Shown: piece by piece, positions 24,302 through 32,715 of the stretch | Numbering within the stretch: the first letter of the stretch is position 1 | Layout of the letters: each line of letters opens with the position of its first letter | Assembly: GCA_021795235.1 (NCBI GenBank) | Contig: JAJYPP010000002.1 | Location: 62,001 to 126,000, forward strand | DNA length: 64,000 nucleotides | From: a bacterium | GTDB taxonomy: Bacteria; Chloroflexota; Dormibacteria; Aeolococcales; Bog-877 | Direction of reading: 5' to 3' | Program-made: the position numbers and the translations under genes | The notes under the pieces: generated by a model | Seen by the model: the letters and a program-made list of their open reading frames with translations, nothing else | Told to the model about the DNA's origin: nothing | The model's database searches: none

Positions 24302-27163
24302 GTGACCGGTTCTGGAGCAGAGTCTCAGCTTAGGGCGCACCTACCCCCACAGCCCAGCCCTGGAGGCCAGTTCATCAAAAGAGCCAGCGGCAGCGCGACC
24401 AGGAACGACCGCGGCGTCCTGGAGCTCTCCCCACCCTCGGACCTGCTGCCGCTGGTGCGCTGGACCTTCCTGGGAATGGCTCTGCTCGCCCTCTCCGTGG
24501 CGATGGTGGCGGCGGTCCTGCTGCCACACCCGGGACCCTACCGATTGCTGCTGAGCGCAGGCGGAGGGGCCTGGCTCGGCATCGCCTGGGTCACCGGCTA
24601 CCGGCGAGGCCGCTTCAACCCTCTGATGGAGCTGCTCTGCCTGCCGGCGCTGTTCCTGGTCACCAGAGGCTTGGGAAATCCCATCTACGCGCTGGGGATG
24701 CTGGGCACTGGAGCCACCATGCGCGCCCTGTACGCCAGCCGCCGCAGCGCCGGCGTCGTGTTGGTCGAGTACGCGCTCCCCTACCTGGCCGCGGTGTGGC
24801 TAGTCGATGTTCGCTCGAACCACCAGCCCCCGGCATTCCCGGTGGTGCTGGGGGGGGCGGGCCTGATCTTGGCCGTGGCGATCGGCCAGCTCCTGCAGGC
24901 GGCGGTGGACCGCCACCAGGCCGTGCTGGTGAGGTCGCAGCAGCTGGGGGGGTCGGGACTGCGGCTGTCGGCGTCCCCCACTCCGGACGCGGTCCTGCGG
25001 ACCGCCGTGCGCACGGCTGCTGAGCTGGCCCCGGAGGTTGGCTCTCTGGAGGTGGCGGCGGTGCGTCTGTCGCGCTCCACCCTGACGGTCTCTCCTCCCA
25101 GTGGGCGCGGAGACAGGCCGCGGCCCGAGGTCCTATTGGACCCCTCCGAGATCCCGGACGCCGCCCTGAAGGTTCTCTTGGGGAACGCCAGCCTGGAGAA
25201 TGGCGGCGCGGGCTCGCTGCACATGAGGTCCTTGCTGCACTTCTCTCCTGGCAGCAGGCACCTGCTGGTCATCCCTTTCAGCCCCTCCGGCGAGGGGCGA
25301 GGCTCCTTCCTGGTCGCCAGCGGCAAGCCTCTCAGCAGCGAGCTCGTCGAAGCCTATCGGATTCTGGTGAACCAGGTGTGGATGGCACTTTCGAGGTGCG
25401 AACTCTCCCAGAGCATCAGCCAGAGCGAGGCCCGCTTCCGCGGCCTGGTGCAGAACTCCACCGACCTGGTTGTCGCACTCAGCGTTGGTGGCGAGATCAG
25501 CTACGTCAGCCCGTCGGTGGAGGCCTTCCTGGGCAGGCCCCTGCGTTCACTCAAACTGGACACCGAGACCGATGCCATCCACCCGCAGGATCTGCACCGC
25601 CTACGGGTCGCGGTCCAAGGGGTTACGCGTGGCAATGACTCCATCCCGATGCCGGACCTGCGGGTGCGGCGAGCCACCGGAGAGTGGCGGCTGCTGGAGG
25701 TCCAGGCCACCAATCTCAGCCAGGACCCAGACGTTCGAGCGATCGTGCTGACCGGCCGCGACGTCACCGAGCGTAAGGCTTTGGAGGAACAGCTCCGCCA
25801 TCAGGCGCTGCACGATCCGCTGACCGGGCTGGCCAACCGGCTGCTGCTCCGGGACCGCATCGAGCACGCCCTCCGCGCCCGCCGGAGCCGGCTGCCCCTG
25901 GGCCTGCTGGTGGTGGATCTGGACGACTTCAAGAACATCAACGACAGCTACGGCCACGCGGCGGGCGACGAGGCGCTCATGGAGGTCACCCGGCTGGTGA
26001 AGCTGTGCCTGCGTCCGGCGGACACCTTCGCCCGGCTGGGTGGAGACGAGTTTGCGATTCTCCTGGAGGAGCTCGCCGAGCCGAGTCAAGCCCAGGTGGT
26101 GGCGCAGCGAATCGGCGCGATACTGCAGGCGCCGGTCAAACTTCCCAACCGGGACGAGGTCCGCGTCACGGCCAGCATCGGAGTGGTGACCTGCGAGGAG
26201 GCGGGCGATCCCGACGTGCTTCTGCGCAACGCCGACATCGCCCTCTATGCTGCCAAGGGAGAGGGCAAGGGTCGCTACGTGCTGTTCGAGGACTTCCTGC
26301 ACGAGCGCGCCGTGCACCGAATGCACGTGGAGAGCGGCCTGCGCCGGGCTCTGGAACGAGACGAACTGCGCCTTCACTACCAGCCGATCGTCACCGGGGA
26401 TCGGCACGCCTTGGTGGGGATGGAGGCGCTCCTGCGTTGGGACGATCCCGACGAGGGCCTGATCATGCCCGACGCCTTCGTTTCGGTGGCCGAGACGACC
26501 GGCATGATCGTCCCGCTGGGACGATGGGTGCTGACTGAGGCATGCCACCAGATCGGTCGCTGGAACGGCTCGTTGAGGGAAGGGGACACGCTGACCATGG
26601 CGGTCAACCTCTCGGCGCGCCAGCTCCAGGAAGAGTCCTTGGTCACCGACGTGGAGATGGCTCTCACCACCTCCGGGATCTCCGCGCGGCAGCTGGTGCT
26701 GGAGGTGACCGAGAGCACGATCGCCACCAATCCCACCGAGGCGATCGCCCGCCTGGCCAGCTTGCGCAAGCTGGGAGTCCGGATCGCCATCGACGACTTC
26801 GGGACTGGGCACTCGTCCTTGGCCCAGCTGCAGCTACTGCCCGTCGACGCCATCAAGGTGGACCAGTCGTTCGTGCGGCGGCTCGCCGACGATCCGACTG
26901 CCGCGGCGGTCGTGCAGAGCGTGGTGGACCTGGGTCGGGCGCTGAAGCTGGAGGTGATCGTAGAGGGGGTGGAGACGGTCAGGCAGGCTCGCCTACTCGG
27001 TACCCTCTGTCCCGAGGCGTTGCTGCAGGGACACTACTTTTCGACCGCATTGGCCCCAGCGGATCTGGAGCGATGGGCGCTGGCCCCGCGGCGTTCCCGC
27101 CCCAGCCGGCGCAAGCGCCTCCCTGCCCAGTCTCCGGTAGCGCTTGGAGCCGCCGGGCCCTGA
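24302..27163 (+). CDS. Membrane GGDEF-EAL cyclic-di-GMP enzyme with PAS sensor
   Basis: 953 residues. Order: about five membrane helices (50-200), a GAF-like cytoplasmic region (205-365), a PAS domain (374-490, SEARFRGLVQNSTDLVVAL to TGRDVTERKALEE), a GGDEF domain (500-665) and an EAL domain (675-935). GGDEF is intact (ARLGGDEFAIL, about 580), as is the inhibitory RxxD I-site five residues before it (RPADTFARLGGDEF). The EAL motif is intact (GMEALLRW, about 708) with DDFGTGHSSL and IAIDDFG metal ligands. Both synthesis and breakdown of c-di-GMP are possible. The start (GTG 24302) is uncertain. Confidence 0.9.
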   Translation: MTGSGAESQLRAHLPPQPSPGGQFIKRASGSATRNDRGVLELSPPSDLLPLVRWTFLGMALLALSVAMVAAVLLPHPGPYRLLLSAGGGAWLGIAWVTGYRRGRFNPLMELLCLPALFLVTRGLGNPIYALGMLGTGATMRALYASRRSAGVVLVEYALPYLAAVWLVDVRSNHQPPAFPVVLGGAGLILAVAIGQLLQAAVDRHQAVLVRSQQLGGSGLRLSASPTPDAVLRTAVRTAAELAPEVGSLEVAAVRLSRSTLTVSPPSGRGDRPRPEVLLDPSEIPDAALKVLLGNASLENGGAGSLHMRSLLHFSPGSRHLLVIPFSPSGEGRGSFLVASGKPLSSELVEAYRILVNQVWMALSRCELSQSISQSEARFRGLVQNSTDLVVALSVGGEISYVSPSVEAFLGRPLRSLKLDTETDAIHPQDLHRLRVAVQGVTRGNDSIPMPDLRVRRATGEWRLLEVQATNLSQDPDVRAIVLTGRDVTERKALEEQLRHQALHDPLTGLANRLLLRDRIEHALRARRSRLPLGLLVVDLDDFKNINDSYGHAAGDEALMEVTRLVKLCLRPADTFARLGGDEFAILLEELAEPSQAQVVAQRIGAILQAPVKLPNRDEVRVTASIGVVTCEEAGDPDVLLRNADIALYAAKGEGKGRYVLFEDFLHERAVHRMHVESGLRRALERDELRLHYQPIVTGDRHALVGMEALLRWDDPDEGLIMPDAFVSVAETTGMIVPLGRWVLTEACHQIGRWNGSLREGDTLTMAVNLSARQLQEESLVTDVEMALTTSGISARQLVLEVTESTIATNPTEAIARLASLRKLGVRIAIDDFGTGHSSLAQLQLLPVDAIKVDQSFVRRLADDPTAAAVVQSVVDLGRALKLEVIVEGVETVRQARLLGTLCPEALLQGHYFSTALAPADLERWALAPRRSRPSRRKRLPAQSPVALGAAGP

Positions 27164-27200
27164 CTCCCGAGGTCAGCCGGGAGGCCAGGGGATGCCACTA

Positions 27201-27219
27201 CCGGCGCTTGGCCCGCCGG
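27201..27219. terminator. Hairpin between convergent genes
   Basis: CCGGCG (27201-27206), a 7-nt loop, CGCCGG (27214-27219), between the GGDEF-EAL stop and the end of the DedA gene. No T-run. Confidence 0.4.
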
Positions 27220-27220
27220 C

Positions 27221-27838
27221 TCAGTCGAGGTCACCCAGAGCCCAGTGCTCGATCCGTTTGCGGAAGCGGAAGACCGCCACCATCGCCCCCAGGGCCACCA
27301 CCACCGCCAACACCTCCGCCGCCAGTCCGATGGTCCCGCTGAGGTGGCGGTAGGCGCGGCCCAGCTCGAATCCCAGCAGGCCATAGGCCGTCGCCCAGGC
27401 CATCCCGCCCAGGGCATTGAAGATGAGGTAGGTCCGGTACGGCATCTCCCCGGCACCAGCCAGGATGGCGCCAAAGGTACGCAGCACGGAGAGGAATCGC
27501 GCCACGAAGACGGCCAGGGCGCCGCGCCGGCGGAAGAACCGGTCGATGAGCAGCAGCCGACGGTGGTCCAGGCCGACCAGGCGCCCCCAGCGCTCCAGGA
27601 TCCCGCGCCCCAACCAGCGCCCGAGTCCGTAGCCGAAGTTGTCCCCCATGATCGCCCCCACCGCGGCCAACCCTATCACCAGCGGGAGGCTAAGGCGCCC
27701 GGTCTCGGCGGAGTAGACCGCCGCCACGATTAGGGTGGTCTCCCCCGGGAACGGCACCCCCGTGCTCTCCAGCAGCGGGGCCGCCACCACTGCGATGTAG
27801 CCGTAGGTCTGGATGAGATGTTCGGGCGAGAGATTCAC
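27221..27838 (-). CDS. DedA-family membrane protein
   Basis: 205 residues, five to six hydrophobic segments. Signatures: ESTGVPFPGETTLIVAA near the N-terminus, the re-entrant region GDNFGYGLGRWLGRG, and FVARFLSVLRTFGAILAGAGEMPYRTYLIFNALGG with the conserved Arg. DedA proteins are proposed flippases for undecaprenyl phosphate or other phospholipids. The GTG start overlaps the stop of the upstream DUF72 gene as GTGA, so the pair is an operon. Confidence 0.9.
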   Translation of the reverse strand: MNLSPEHLIQTYGYIAVVAAPLLESTGVPFPGETTLIVAAVYSAETGRLSLPLVIGLAAVGAIMGDNFGYGLGRWLGRGILERWGRLVGLDHRRLLLIDRFFRRRGALAVFVARFLSVLRTFGAILAGAGEMPYRTYLIFNALGGMAWATAYGLLGFELGRAYRHLSGTIGLAAEVLAVVVALGAMVAVFRFRKRIEHWALGDLD

Positions 27839-28713
27839 GACAGCTGATCCGGCGGCCCGAAGAGGGCAGGGGTGAACGCCGGAGGAGTTGGGGGCGGGTA
27901 GCCCAGCCCCAACAACTCGGCCATCTGCAGCCCGTTCACGACCGCATAGTTGGCGCGATTGTTGTTGAAGAGGAGGTGCAGCTCGCGGGCCTGCCGGGCC
28001 ACCTCGGCGACGCGCTCCAGCCAGCCGCGCAACTCATCCTCCTGGTACAGATAGTCGAAGCGGTCGCCCGAGGTGGGGCCTGCTCGATACCAGGTTCTGC
28101 GGTTGCGCCCGTGAAAGCGGATCACCGCCAACCGGGGATCGGTGACCTCCAGGACGGCGGGAAAGGAACCGCTCCCAAGTTGAGGTTCATCGACCACGCA
28201 AAGGGAGATCTCCGCCTCCCGCAGCAGTCCCAGGAGTTCGGGCAGGCCGGCCGGGTCAGCCCAACTGCGGTGTCGGAACTCCACCACTACCAGATCTTGG
28301 GGGTGGCGGTCGCGGAGGCGGGCCAGCCGGTTGGTGTTCTCGGGGCTGGAGGTGAACCAGGACGGGAACTGATAGTGCACGGCGCGAAGCTTGCCGGCGT
28401 CGCGGATCGGGTCCAGGCAGGCGGCGAATGCCCGCTCCTCGGCCGGAGTGGGTTCACGAGCCCGACCCGCCTCCCGCTCGTGATAGGTGAGTGAGCGGTA
28501 AGCCTTGACATTGAATCGAAACTCAAGCGGGGTGGCATCCGCCCAGGCCCTGGTGCGCTCCGCGGTGGGAATGGCATAGTAGCTGCTGTCGACTTCCACC
28601 AACGGGAAGAAACGGGCGTAGTGGGCAAGGCGGTCCCGAGCCGGAAGTCCCCGGGGATAGAAGTCGCTATGGTCGCTCCAGTTGCAGGTCCCGACCCGAA
28701 TCTCTGCCGTCAT
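27835..28713 (-). CDS. DUF72 (YecE-like) protein
   Basis: 292 residues, TIM-barrel DUF72 family. Family motifs include RVGTCNWSDHSDFYPRGLPARDRLAHYA at the N-terminus (split here as seen in the gene), FPLVEVDSSYYAIP, FRFNVKAYRSLTY, VVEFRHRSW and FNNNRANYAVVN near the end. Biochemical role is unknown for the family. The ATG at 28711-28713 has no clear SD. Coupled with dedA. Confidence 0.9.
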   Translation of the reverse strand: MTAEIRVGTCNWSDHSDFYPRGLPARDRLAHYARFFPLVEVDSSYYAIPTAERTRAWADATPLEFRFNVKAYRSLTYHEREAGRAREPTPAEERAFAACLDPIRDAGKLRAVHYQFPSWFTSSPENTNRLARLRDRHPQDLVVVEFRHRSWADPAGLPELLGLLREAEISLCVVDEPQLGSGSFPAVLEVTDPRLAVIRFHGRNRRTWYRAGPTSGDRFDYLYQEDELRGWLERVAEVARQARELHLLFNNNRANYAVVNGLQMAELLGLGYPPPTPPAFTPALFGPPDQLS

Positions 28714-28756
28714 CTCGCCATGTTCTCAGGTACAAGCAAGAGTCACCGCTTTCGGT

Positions 28757-28762
28757 TAGCGT
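28757..28762 (+). promoter_or_regulatory. -10 box, leaderless PPOX gene
   Basis: TAGCGT seven nucleotides before the ATG at 28770, with no SD. The same spacing recurs at other genes in this window. Confidence 0.45.
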
Positions 28763-28769
28763 GTCGTCC

Positions 28770-29162
28770 ATGACACACCTCACCACGACCCAGATCGACT
28801 TCCTCCGTCGCCGCCAGTTCGCCCATGTCGCCACCGTCAATCCGGACGGCAGCCCGCAGGTGACCGCCATGTGGGTGGACACCGATGGGGAGGCGGTCGT
28901 GCTCAACACCGCCAAGGGGCGGGTGAAGCACCGCAACCTGGTTCGAGACCCGCAGATCGCGATCTCCATCGTTGACTTTGGGAATCCCTATGACAGCCTG
29001 ACGGTCACGGGCCGAGCTGAGCTCATCGACCACGGGGCGGAGGAGCACATCCGCGATCTGCAGGAGAAGTACCAGGGCGACCGCGACTTCCACCTCGAGC
29101 CGGGAGAGGAGCGGGTCATCATCCGGGTGGTCCCAGCCCTGGTTGGAGGCAATGTCGCCTAG
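28770..29162 (+). CDS. PPOX-class F420-dependent oxidoreductase
   Basis: 130 residues, split-barrel FMN/F420-binding fold. The family pattern runs FLRRRQFAHVATVNPDGSPQVTAMWV, then VVLNTAKGRVKHRNLVRDPQIAISI and YDSLTVTGRAELI. Homologues (Rv1155/Rv2991-like) use deazaflavin F420 or bind biliverdin or heme; F420 use implies a lineage such as Actinobacteriota or Chloroflexota. I place the start at ATG 28770, seven nucleotides after TAGCGT; a GTG three codons upstream lies inside that box. Single-gene unit. Confidence 0.88.
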   Translation: MTHLTTTQIDFLRRRQFAHVATVNPDGSPQVTAMWVDTDGEAVVLNTAKGRVKHRNLVRDPQIAISIVDFGNPYDSLTVTGRAELIDHGAEEHIRDLQEKYQGDRDFHLEPGEERVIIRVVPALVGGNVA

Positions 29163-29266
29163 GGTAGCGCGTGATCTGGCAGCGACGTAGGCGCTGGGGA
29201 GAGGGCCGCCGCAGATGTCTGGCTGCTCCTGCCTTGTGAGGGTCTCCTAAGCGCCAATCAGCCGTC

Positions 29267-30265
29267 TTAGGGCCGCCCTGGTCCGCCTCCGGTCGCTGCC
29301 GCAGCCCGGGCGACCCGGTCCAGGTCCTCGTCGGTCAGGCTCAGGCTGGGGGCCGATATCCAGCCGTCCACCTGCTCCGGAGACCTGGCCCCCACGATCG
29401 CCGCGGTCACACCGTTCCAGTGCAAAGTCCACGCCACCGCGACCGCAGCCACGGTGGTGCCGAGCCGATCGGCGATGGGCGCCAAAGCGGCCGCCAGTTC
29501 CAGGTTGCGGCTGAGGCGCTCGCCCTGGAACTCCGGGTCGCGGGAGCGCCAGTCATCGGGGCTGAGCGACGCGGCGCGGTCCCGGGAGAATGAGCCGGTG
29601 AGGAGCCCGGCCTGCATCGGGCTATAGACGATGACGCCGGTCAAGTGCTCGCGGCACCACGGGATGATCTCGGCGCCAGCTTCTCGGCGGATCAGCGAGA
29701 ACGGTGGCTGCAGGGAGTCCACATGGCCCACCCGTTCGGCCCGGCTGAGCTGCTCGGAATCGTGATTGGAGAGCCCGACCGCGCGCACCTTCCCCTCCTG
29801 CCTCAGCTCCAGAAGGCAGCCCCAATACTCCTCTAGCGGGGTGCCATCGGCCGCCGGCCAGTGCATCTGGTATAGGTCGATCACCTCGACCTGGAGGCGG
29901 CGTAGCGACGCCTCCAGCTCGGCGCGAATCGACTCGGGGCGCCCGACCTCCCGTGGTTGCTGGCTGCGGTCACGGGGATCCCAGACCAGGCCGCACTTGG
30001 TGAACACCAGGGGTCGGTCAGCTCTGGGAATGTCCCGGAGGGCTCGGGCGACCACCTCCTCGGAATGCCCCAGCCCGTACACGGCTGCGGTGTCGATCCA
30101 GTTGACACCCAGCTCGAGGGCTCGGTGAATGGCGGCGACCGACCTCTCGTCGTCCTGCGCCCCCCAGGAGAAGGCCCAGTCGCCCCCACCCACCGCCCAG
30201 GCCCCGAAGCCCACCCGGGTCAGTTCCATGCCTGTGGATCCCAGTGGCCTGCGCGCAATGTCCAT
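29267..30265 (-). CDS. Aldo/keto reductase 3
   Basis: 332 residues. Tetrad motifs: NWIDTAAVYGLGHSEEVV (Asp, Tyr), LVFTKCGLVW (Lys), LYQMHWPAADG (His). The NADP end is AAIVGARSPEQVDGW. It belongs to the general-stress/YhdN-like group. AAGGGAGG sits 5 nt before the ATG at 30263-30265, an unusually good SD for this window. Substrate unknown. Confidence 0.92.
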   Translation of the reverse strand: MDIARRPLGSTGMELTRVGFGAWAVGGGDWAFSWGAQDDERSVAAIHRALELGVNWIDTAAVYGLGHSEEVVARALRDIPRADRPLVFTKCGLVWDPRDRSQQPREVGRPESIRAELEASLRRLQVEVIDLYQMHWPAADGTPLEEYWGCLLELRQEGKVRAVGLSNHDSEQLSRAERVGHVDSLQPPFSLIRREAGAEIIPWCREHLTGVIVYSPMQAGLLTGSFSRDRAASLSPDDWRSRDPEFQGERLSRNLELAAALAPIADRLGTTVAAVAVAWTLHWNGVTAAIVGARSPEQVDGWISAPSLSLTDEDLDRVARAAAATGGGPGRP

Positions 30266-30691
30266 GCGGTCCTCCCTTGTCGGTCGAGCGGTCCCCGATC
30301 AACCCACCATACCGGCCAGCCCGGACGGGCCCCCGGCGGATCCGGGACCGCGCGTGGCCACTCCCGCCGGAAGGCTGCGACAGGTCGAGGCGCAGTGGAC
30401 CTCTGGCGGCTGGCGAAGATGAGCGGGAGAAGGTGCACGTCCGAGGCCACCGCCTCCGTGGCCCGGTACCGCGCGTCGAGGGCAGCGTGTGGGTGGGTGC
30501 CTGCGGTCTCCGCCCGGGCCGGAGTGGCTACCTCCGGGTAACGTTAGACGACATGGTCCCCTCCTGAGACCGATGCCAGGGTCGGCTTCTAAGCGGCATC
30601 TCAGGTGTGCCGGGCGCTCGTGGCATAGCGTTGGGGGCGGTCAGCTCAGCCGACCTTCACGGGTTCGGCCTTATAGACAAAGGAGATCTCC
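30266..30691. other. 426-bp intergenic region with a structured leader
   Basis: Divergent region between aldo/keto reductase 3 and the secreted protein. I see no credible gene. The right third carries a bulged inverted repeat (30563-30605), a TAGCGT hexamer (30626-30631) that could be the -10 box for the secreted protein, and its SD. Confidence 0.5.
30563..30605 (+). repeat. Bulged inverted repeat upstream of the secreted protein gene
   Basis: CCTGA (30563-30567) plus GATGCC (30572-30577) pair with GGCATC (30595-30600) plus TCAGG (30601-30605), making 11 bp with a 4-nt bulge; an inner GCTT/AAGC pair extends it. It could be an operator, a terminator for a transcript from the left, or an RNA element. 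Confidence 0.45.
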
Positions 30692-31126
30692 ATGCGCAAC
30701 TTCACCCGAACAGCCTTGGCCATGGCGGCCGGGGCGCTGGTCGCCACGGCCGCCGGCGCCATCGCCGTCTCGGCCGCAACCTCGACCGCACCAAAGCCGC
30801 CCTCGGCCAGCGCCAAGGGCATCCACCGCTGCCTCCACCGCGAGCCGAGGATGGCCGGGTTGGTCACGTCCGAGTCCGCTGGTGGCGGTGTCTTCAACAA
30901 GGGTACGATCACTGTCACACCTCCCGACGGCAAGGTCCTCACGCTCTCGCTCACCCCGGCGACCAAGATCTGGCTCTATCACGGGCCGGGGCAGAAGCCG
31001 ACCGCGGAAACGATCACCCAGCTCAAGCCCAACGAGACGGTCATCGTCACGGGCCGAGGTCTCTTCGGCAAGCGTCACCTGGCCCGCCACATCCTGGACC
31101 TGGGCATCCAGGGAACCGTGGGCTGA
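30692..31126 (+). CDS. Small secreted protein of unknown function
   Basis: 144 residues. An N-terminal Sec signal is plain: MRNFTRTALAMAAGALVATAA, then Ala-rich to a likely cleavage near residue 29. The mature part is a Thr/Lys-rich small beta domain (FNKGTITVTPPDGKVLTLSL, ETVIVTGRGLFGK) similar in feel to OB-like DUF5666 domains; that is only an impression. One Cys is present (RCLHRE). AAGGAGAT lies a few nucleotides before the ATG. Convergent with citrate synthase, separated by two hairpins. Confidence 0.7.
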   Translation: MRNFTRTALAMAAGALVATAAGAIAVSAATSTAPKPPSASAKGIHRCLHREPRMAGLVTSESAGGGVFNKGTITVTPPDGKVLTLSLTPATKIWLYHGPGQKPTAETITQLKPNETVIVTGRGLFGKRHLARHILDLGIQGTVG

Positions 31127-31149
31127 CCCACACCTCCCAAGCGCGCCGA

Positions 31150-31169
31150 TTCCCGGTCGATTCCGGGAA
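31150..31169. terminator. Hairpin 1 between secreted protein and citrate synthase
   Basis: TTCCCGG (31150-31156), a 6-nt loop, CCGGGAA (31163-31169), 24 nt after the secreted-protein stop. Confidence 0.5.
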
Positions 31170-31184
31170 CTGGCACCTCATTCT

Positions 31185-31212
31185 CCGGGCGGGCTCACCA
31201 GAGCCCGCCCGG
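31185..31212. terminator. Perfect 12-bp hairpin, bidirectional terminator
   Basis: CCGGGCGGGCTC (31185-31196), loop ACCA, GAGCCCGCCCGG (31201-31212): 12 perfect pairs between convergent genes. No T-run, as is common in high-GC genomes. Confidence 0.7.
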
Positions 31213-31232
31213 AACCGACTCGGAACTACGTC

Positions 31233-32411
31233 TCAGCCGTAGGTGTAGCCGTCGGGCAGCGGCACCGGCGGGGTCGGCCCGACGTAGACTGCCGACGGCC
31301 TGATGAGGCGGTTGTGGGCGGCCTGCTCACAGATCGCGGCGGTCCAGCCCACGGTGCGGCTGCTGGCGAAGGTCGGCGTGAACATCTCCCGGGGTATGCC
31401 GGCCGTGTTCATGACCACTCCCGCGTAGAACTCAACGTTGGTGTAGAGGCGGCGGCCGGGCTTGAGCTCGTTCAGCACCCTGAGCGCCGTCTGCTCCACA
31501 TGCTGGGCAAACTGCGCCTGCTCACCGCCCATCTCCAGGGCCACCTGGCGGAGCAGGGTCGATCTGGGGTCGTCGGTCTTGTAGACACGGTGGCCGAACC
31601 CCATGAGACGGTCGCCCGCCTCCACCTTCTGACGGAGGTAGTCGTAGGCACGATCCGCCGACCCGATCTCGTCCAGCGTCTGCAGTGCCCGTGAGGGGGC
31701 GCCTCCATGAAGGGGCCCGGAGAGCGCCCCAATCGCCCCCACCAAGGCCGATCCCATGTCGGCACCGGTCGAGGTGATCACCCGGGCGGTGAAGGTTGAC
31801 GCGTTGAAGCCGTGGTCCATGGTCAAGATCAGGTACTGCTCCAGAGCCCGCGCGTGGGCCGGAAGGGGCCGCTGCCCGGTCAGCATCTGGAGGTAGGCGG
31901 CGGCGTAGCCCAGATCCGGGTCGGGCTCGACCGTGGGCTTCCCTTGGTGCGCCCGGTAGAGGCCCATCAGGAGGACCGGTGCCAGGGCGGTCATTCGCAA
32001 TGCCTGCTCCCTGACCTCCTCCGGGCCAATGTCGAGCACCGGGCGAAGGCCCAAGCGATCCGCCGCCAGGGAGACCGCAGTGCGCAGGGCGTTGAGGGGC
32101 ACGAACTCAGAGCCGGCTGCTATCTGAGACAGCAGCGGCGCAATGCCCTCGGGCACGGATCTGAGCTCGGAGGTGTGCTCCCGGAAGCGCGCCAGCTGCT
32201 GGGGGTCGGGGAGCTCCCCTTCGATCAGAAGATGCCACACCTGCTCGAAGGACAACAGGGAGGCCAGCTCGGCGGCGTTGTAACCGCGGTAGTGGAAGAA
32301 ACCCTCCTCGCCGCGGACGTCTCCGATCTCGGTCTCGGCGACCGCCACGCCCTCAAGTCCGGGCGGAGCCAGCTGTGGCGGTCTGGGGGCGGCCGTCGGT
32401 GTGGTGGTCAA
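31233..32411 (-). CDS. Citrate synthase
   Basis: 392 residues, type II-like short citrate synthase. Catalytic His are in GPLHGGAPS (His235) and GFGHRVYKTDDPR (His274), and TMDHGFNAS (His200) binds oxaloacetate. At the catalytic Asp place the sequence reads TNVEFYAG, so Glu327 replaces Asp; to my recollection the same change occurs in actinobacterial CitA-type enzymes. It condenses acetyl-CoA with oxaloacetate; 2-methylcitrate synthase activity cannot be excluded. The start is TTG at 32409-32411, overlapping the stop of the upstream 51-residue gene as TTGA, which supports both. In context it is the sink for acetyl-CoA made by the nearby acetate genes. Confidence 0.92.
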   Translation of the reverse strand: MTTTPTAAPRPPQLAPPGLEGVAVAETEIGDVRGEEGFFHYRGYNAAELASLLSFEQVWHLLIEGELPDPQQLARFREHTSELRSVPEGIAPLLSQIAAGSEFVPLNALRTAVSLAADRLGLRPVLDIGPEEVREQALRMTALAPVLLMGLYRAHQGKPTVEPDPDLGYAAAYLQMLTGQRPLPAHARALEQYLILTMDHGFNASTFTARVITSTGADMGSALVGAIGALSGPLHGGAPSRALQTLDEIGSADRAYDYLRQKVEAGDRLMGFGHRVYKTDDPRSTLLRQVALEMGGEQAQFAQHVEQTALRVLNELKPGRRLYTNVEFYAGVVMNTAGIPREMFTPTFASSRTVGWTAAICEQAAHNRLIRPSAVYVGPTPPVPLPDGYTYG

Positions 32412-32563
32412 TGGGAGCCGGAGTGAGTGGGGTCGGAGAAGGGCTGGTCTTGAGCCTCCGCCCGGGCCGCGCGCCGGAAGAGCACGACCCAGCCCACCAG
32501 GGAGCCGCCGGCGATCAGGGTCAGGACCAAAAGGGTAAGAGCGACCTGCGTCGCGTCGGTCAT
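32408..32563 (-). CDS. 51-residue single-pass membrane protein
   Basis: A short gene: ATG at 32563-32561, TGA at 32410-32408. It has AGGAGG about 10 nt upstream and a TAGAAT -10 box (32594-32589). The product has one membrane helix (residues 8-29, ending SLVGWVVLF) followed by basic FRRAARAEA and a polar tail. Its stop overlaps the citrate synthase start (TTGA), implying translational coupling. No family recognised; it may tether or regulate a partner at the membrane. Confidence 0.65.
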   Translation of the reverse strand: MTDATQVALTLLVLTLIAGGSLVGWVVLFRRAARAEAQDQPFSDPTHSGSH

Positions 32564-32588
32564 TGTGAAGTCTCCTCCTATCAGGAGT

Positions 32589-32594
32589 ATTCTA
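32589..32594 (-). promoter_or_regulatory. -10 box of the small-protein / citrate synthase operon
   Basis: The minus strand reads TAGAAT about 25 nt before the ATG at 32563, followed by AGGAGG. No -35 match was seen. Confidence 0.4.
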
Positions 32595-32715
32595 TCCCTC
32601 GTGCTGAACTAGGCGAGCGTTAGAAGGGCGGCGCCGCCGCCCCGGTCCCCTGCTGTCGCCCGCGGTCAAGTGCACCGCCTGGGCCTTCATCCTGGACCCG
32701 CTCGAGGAGCCTCCC

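Noticed and set aside
30266-30560. Possible degraded gene in the 426-bp gap
   Set aside because: No frame on either strand shows recognisable family residues or SD; nothing supports a pseudogene call.
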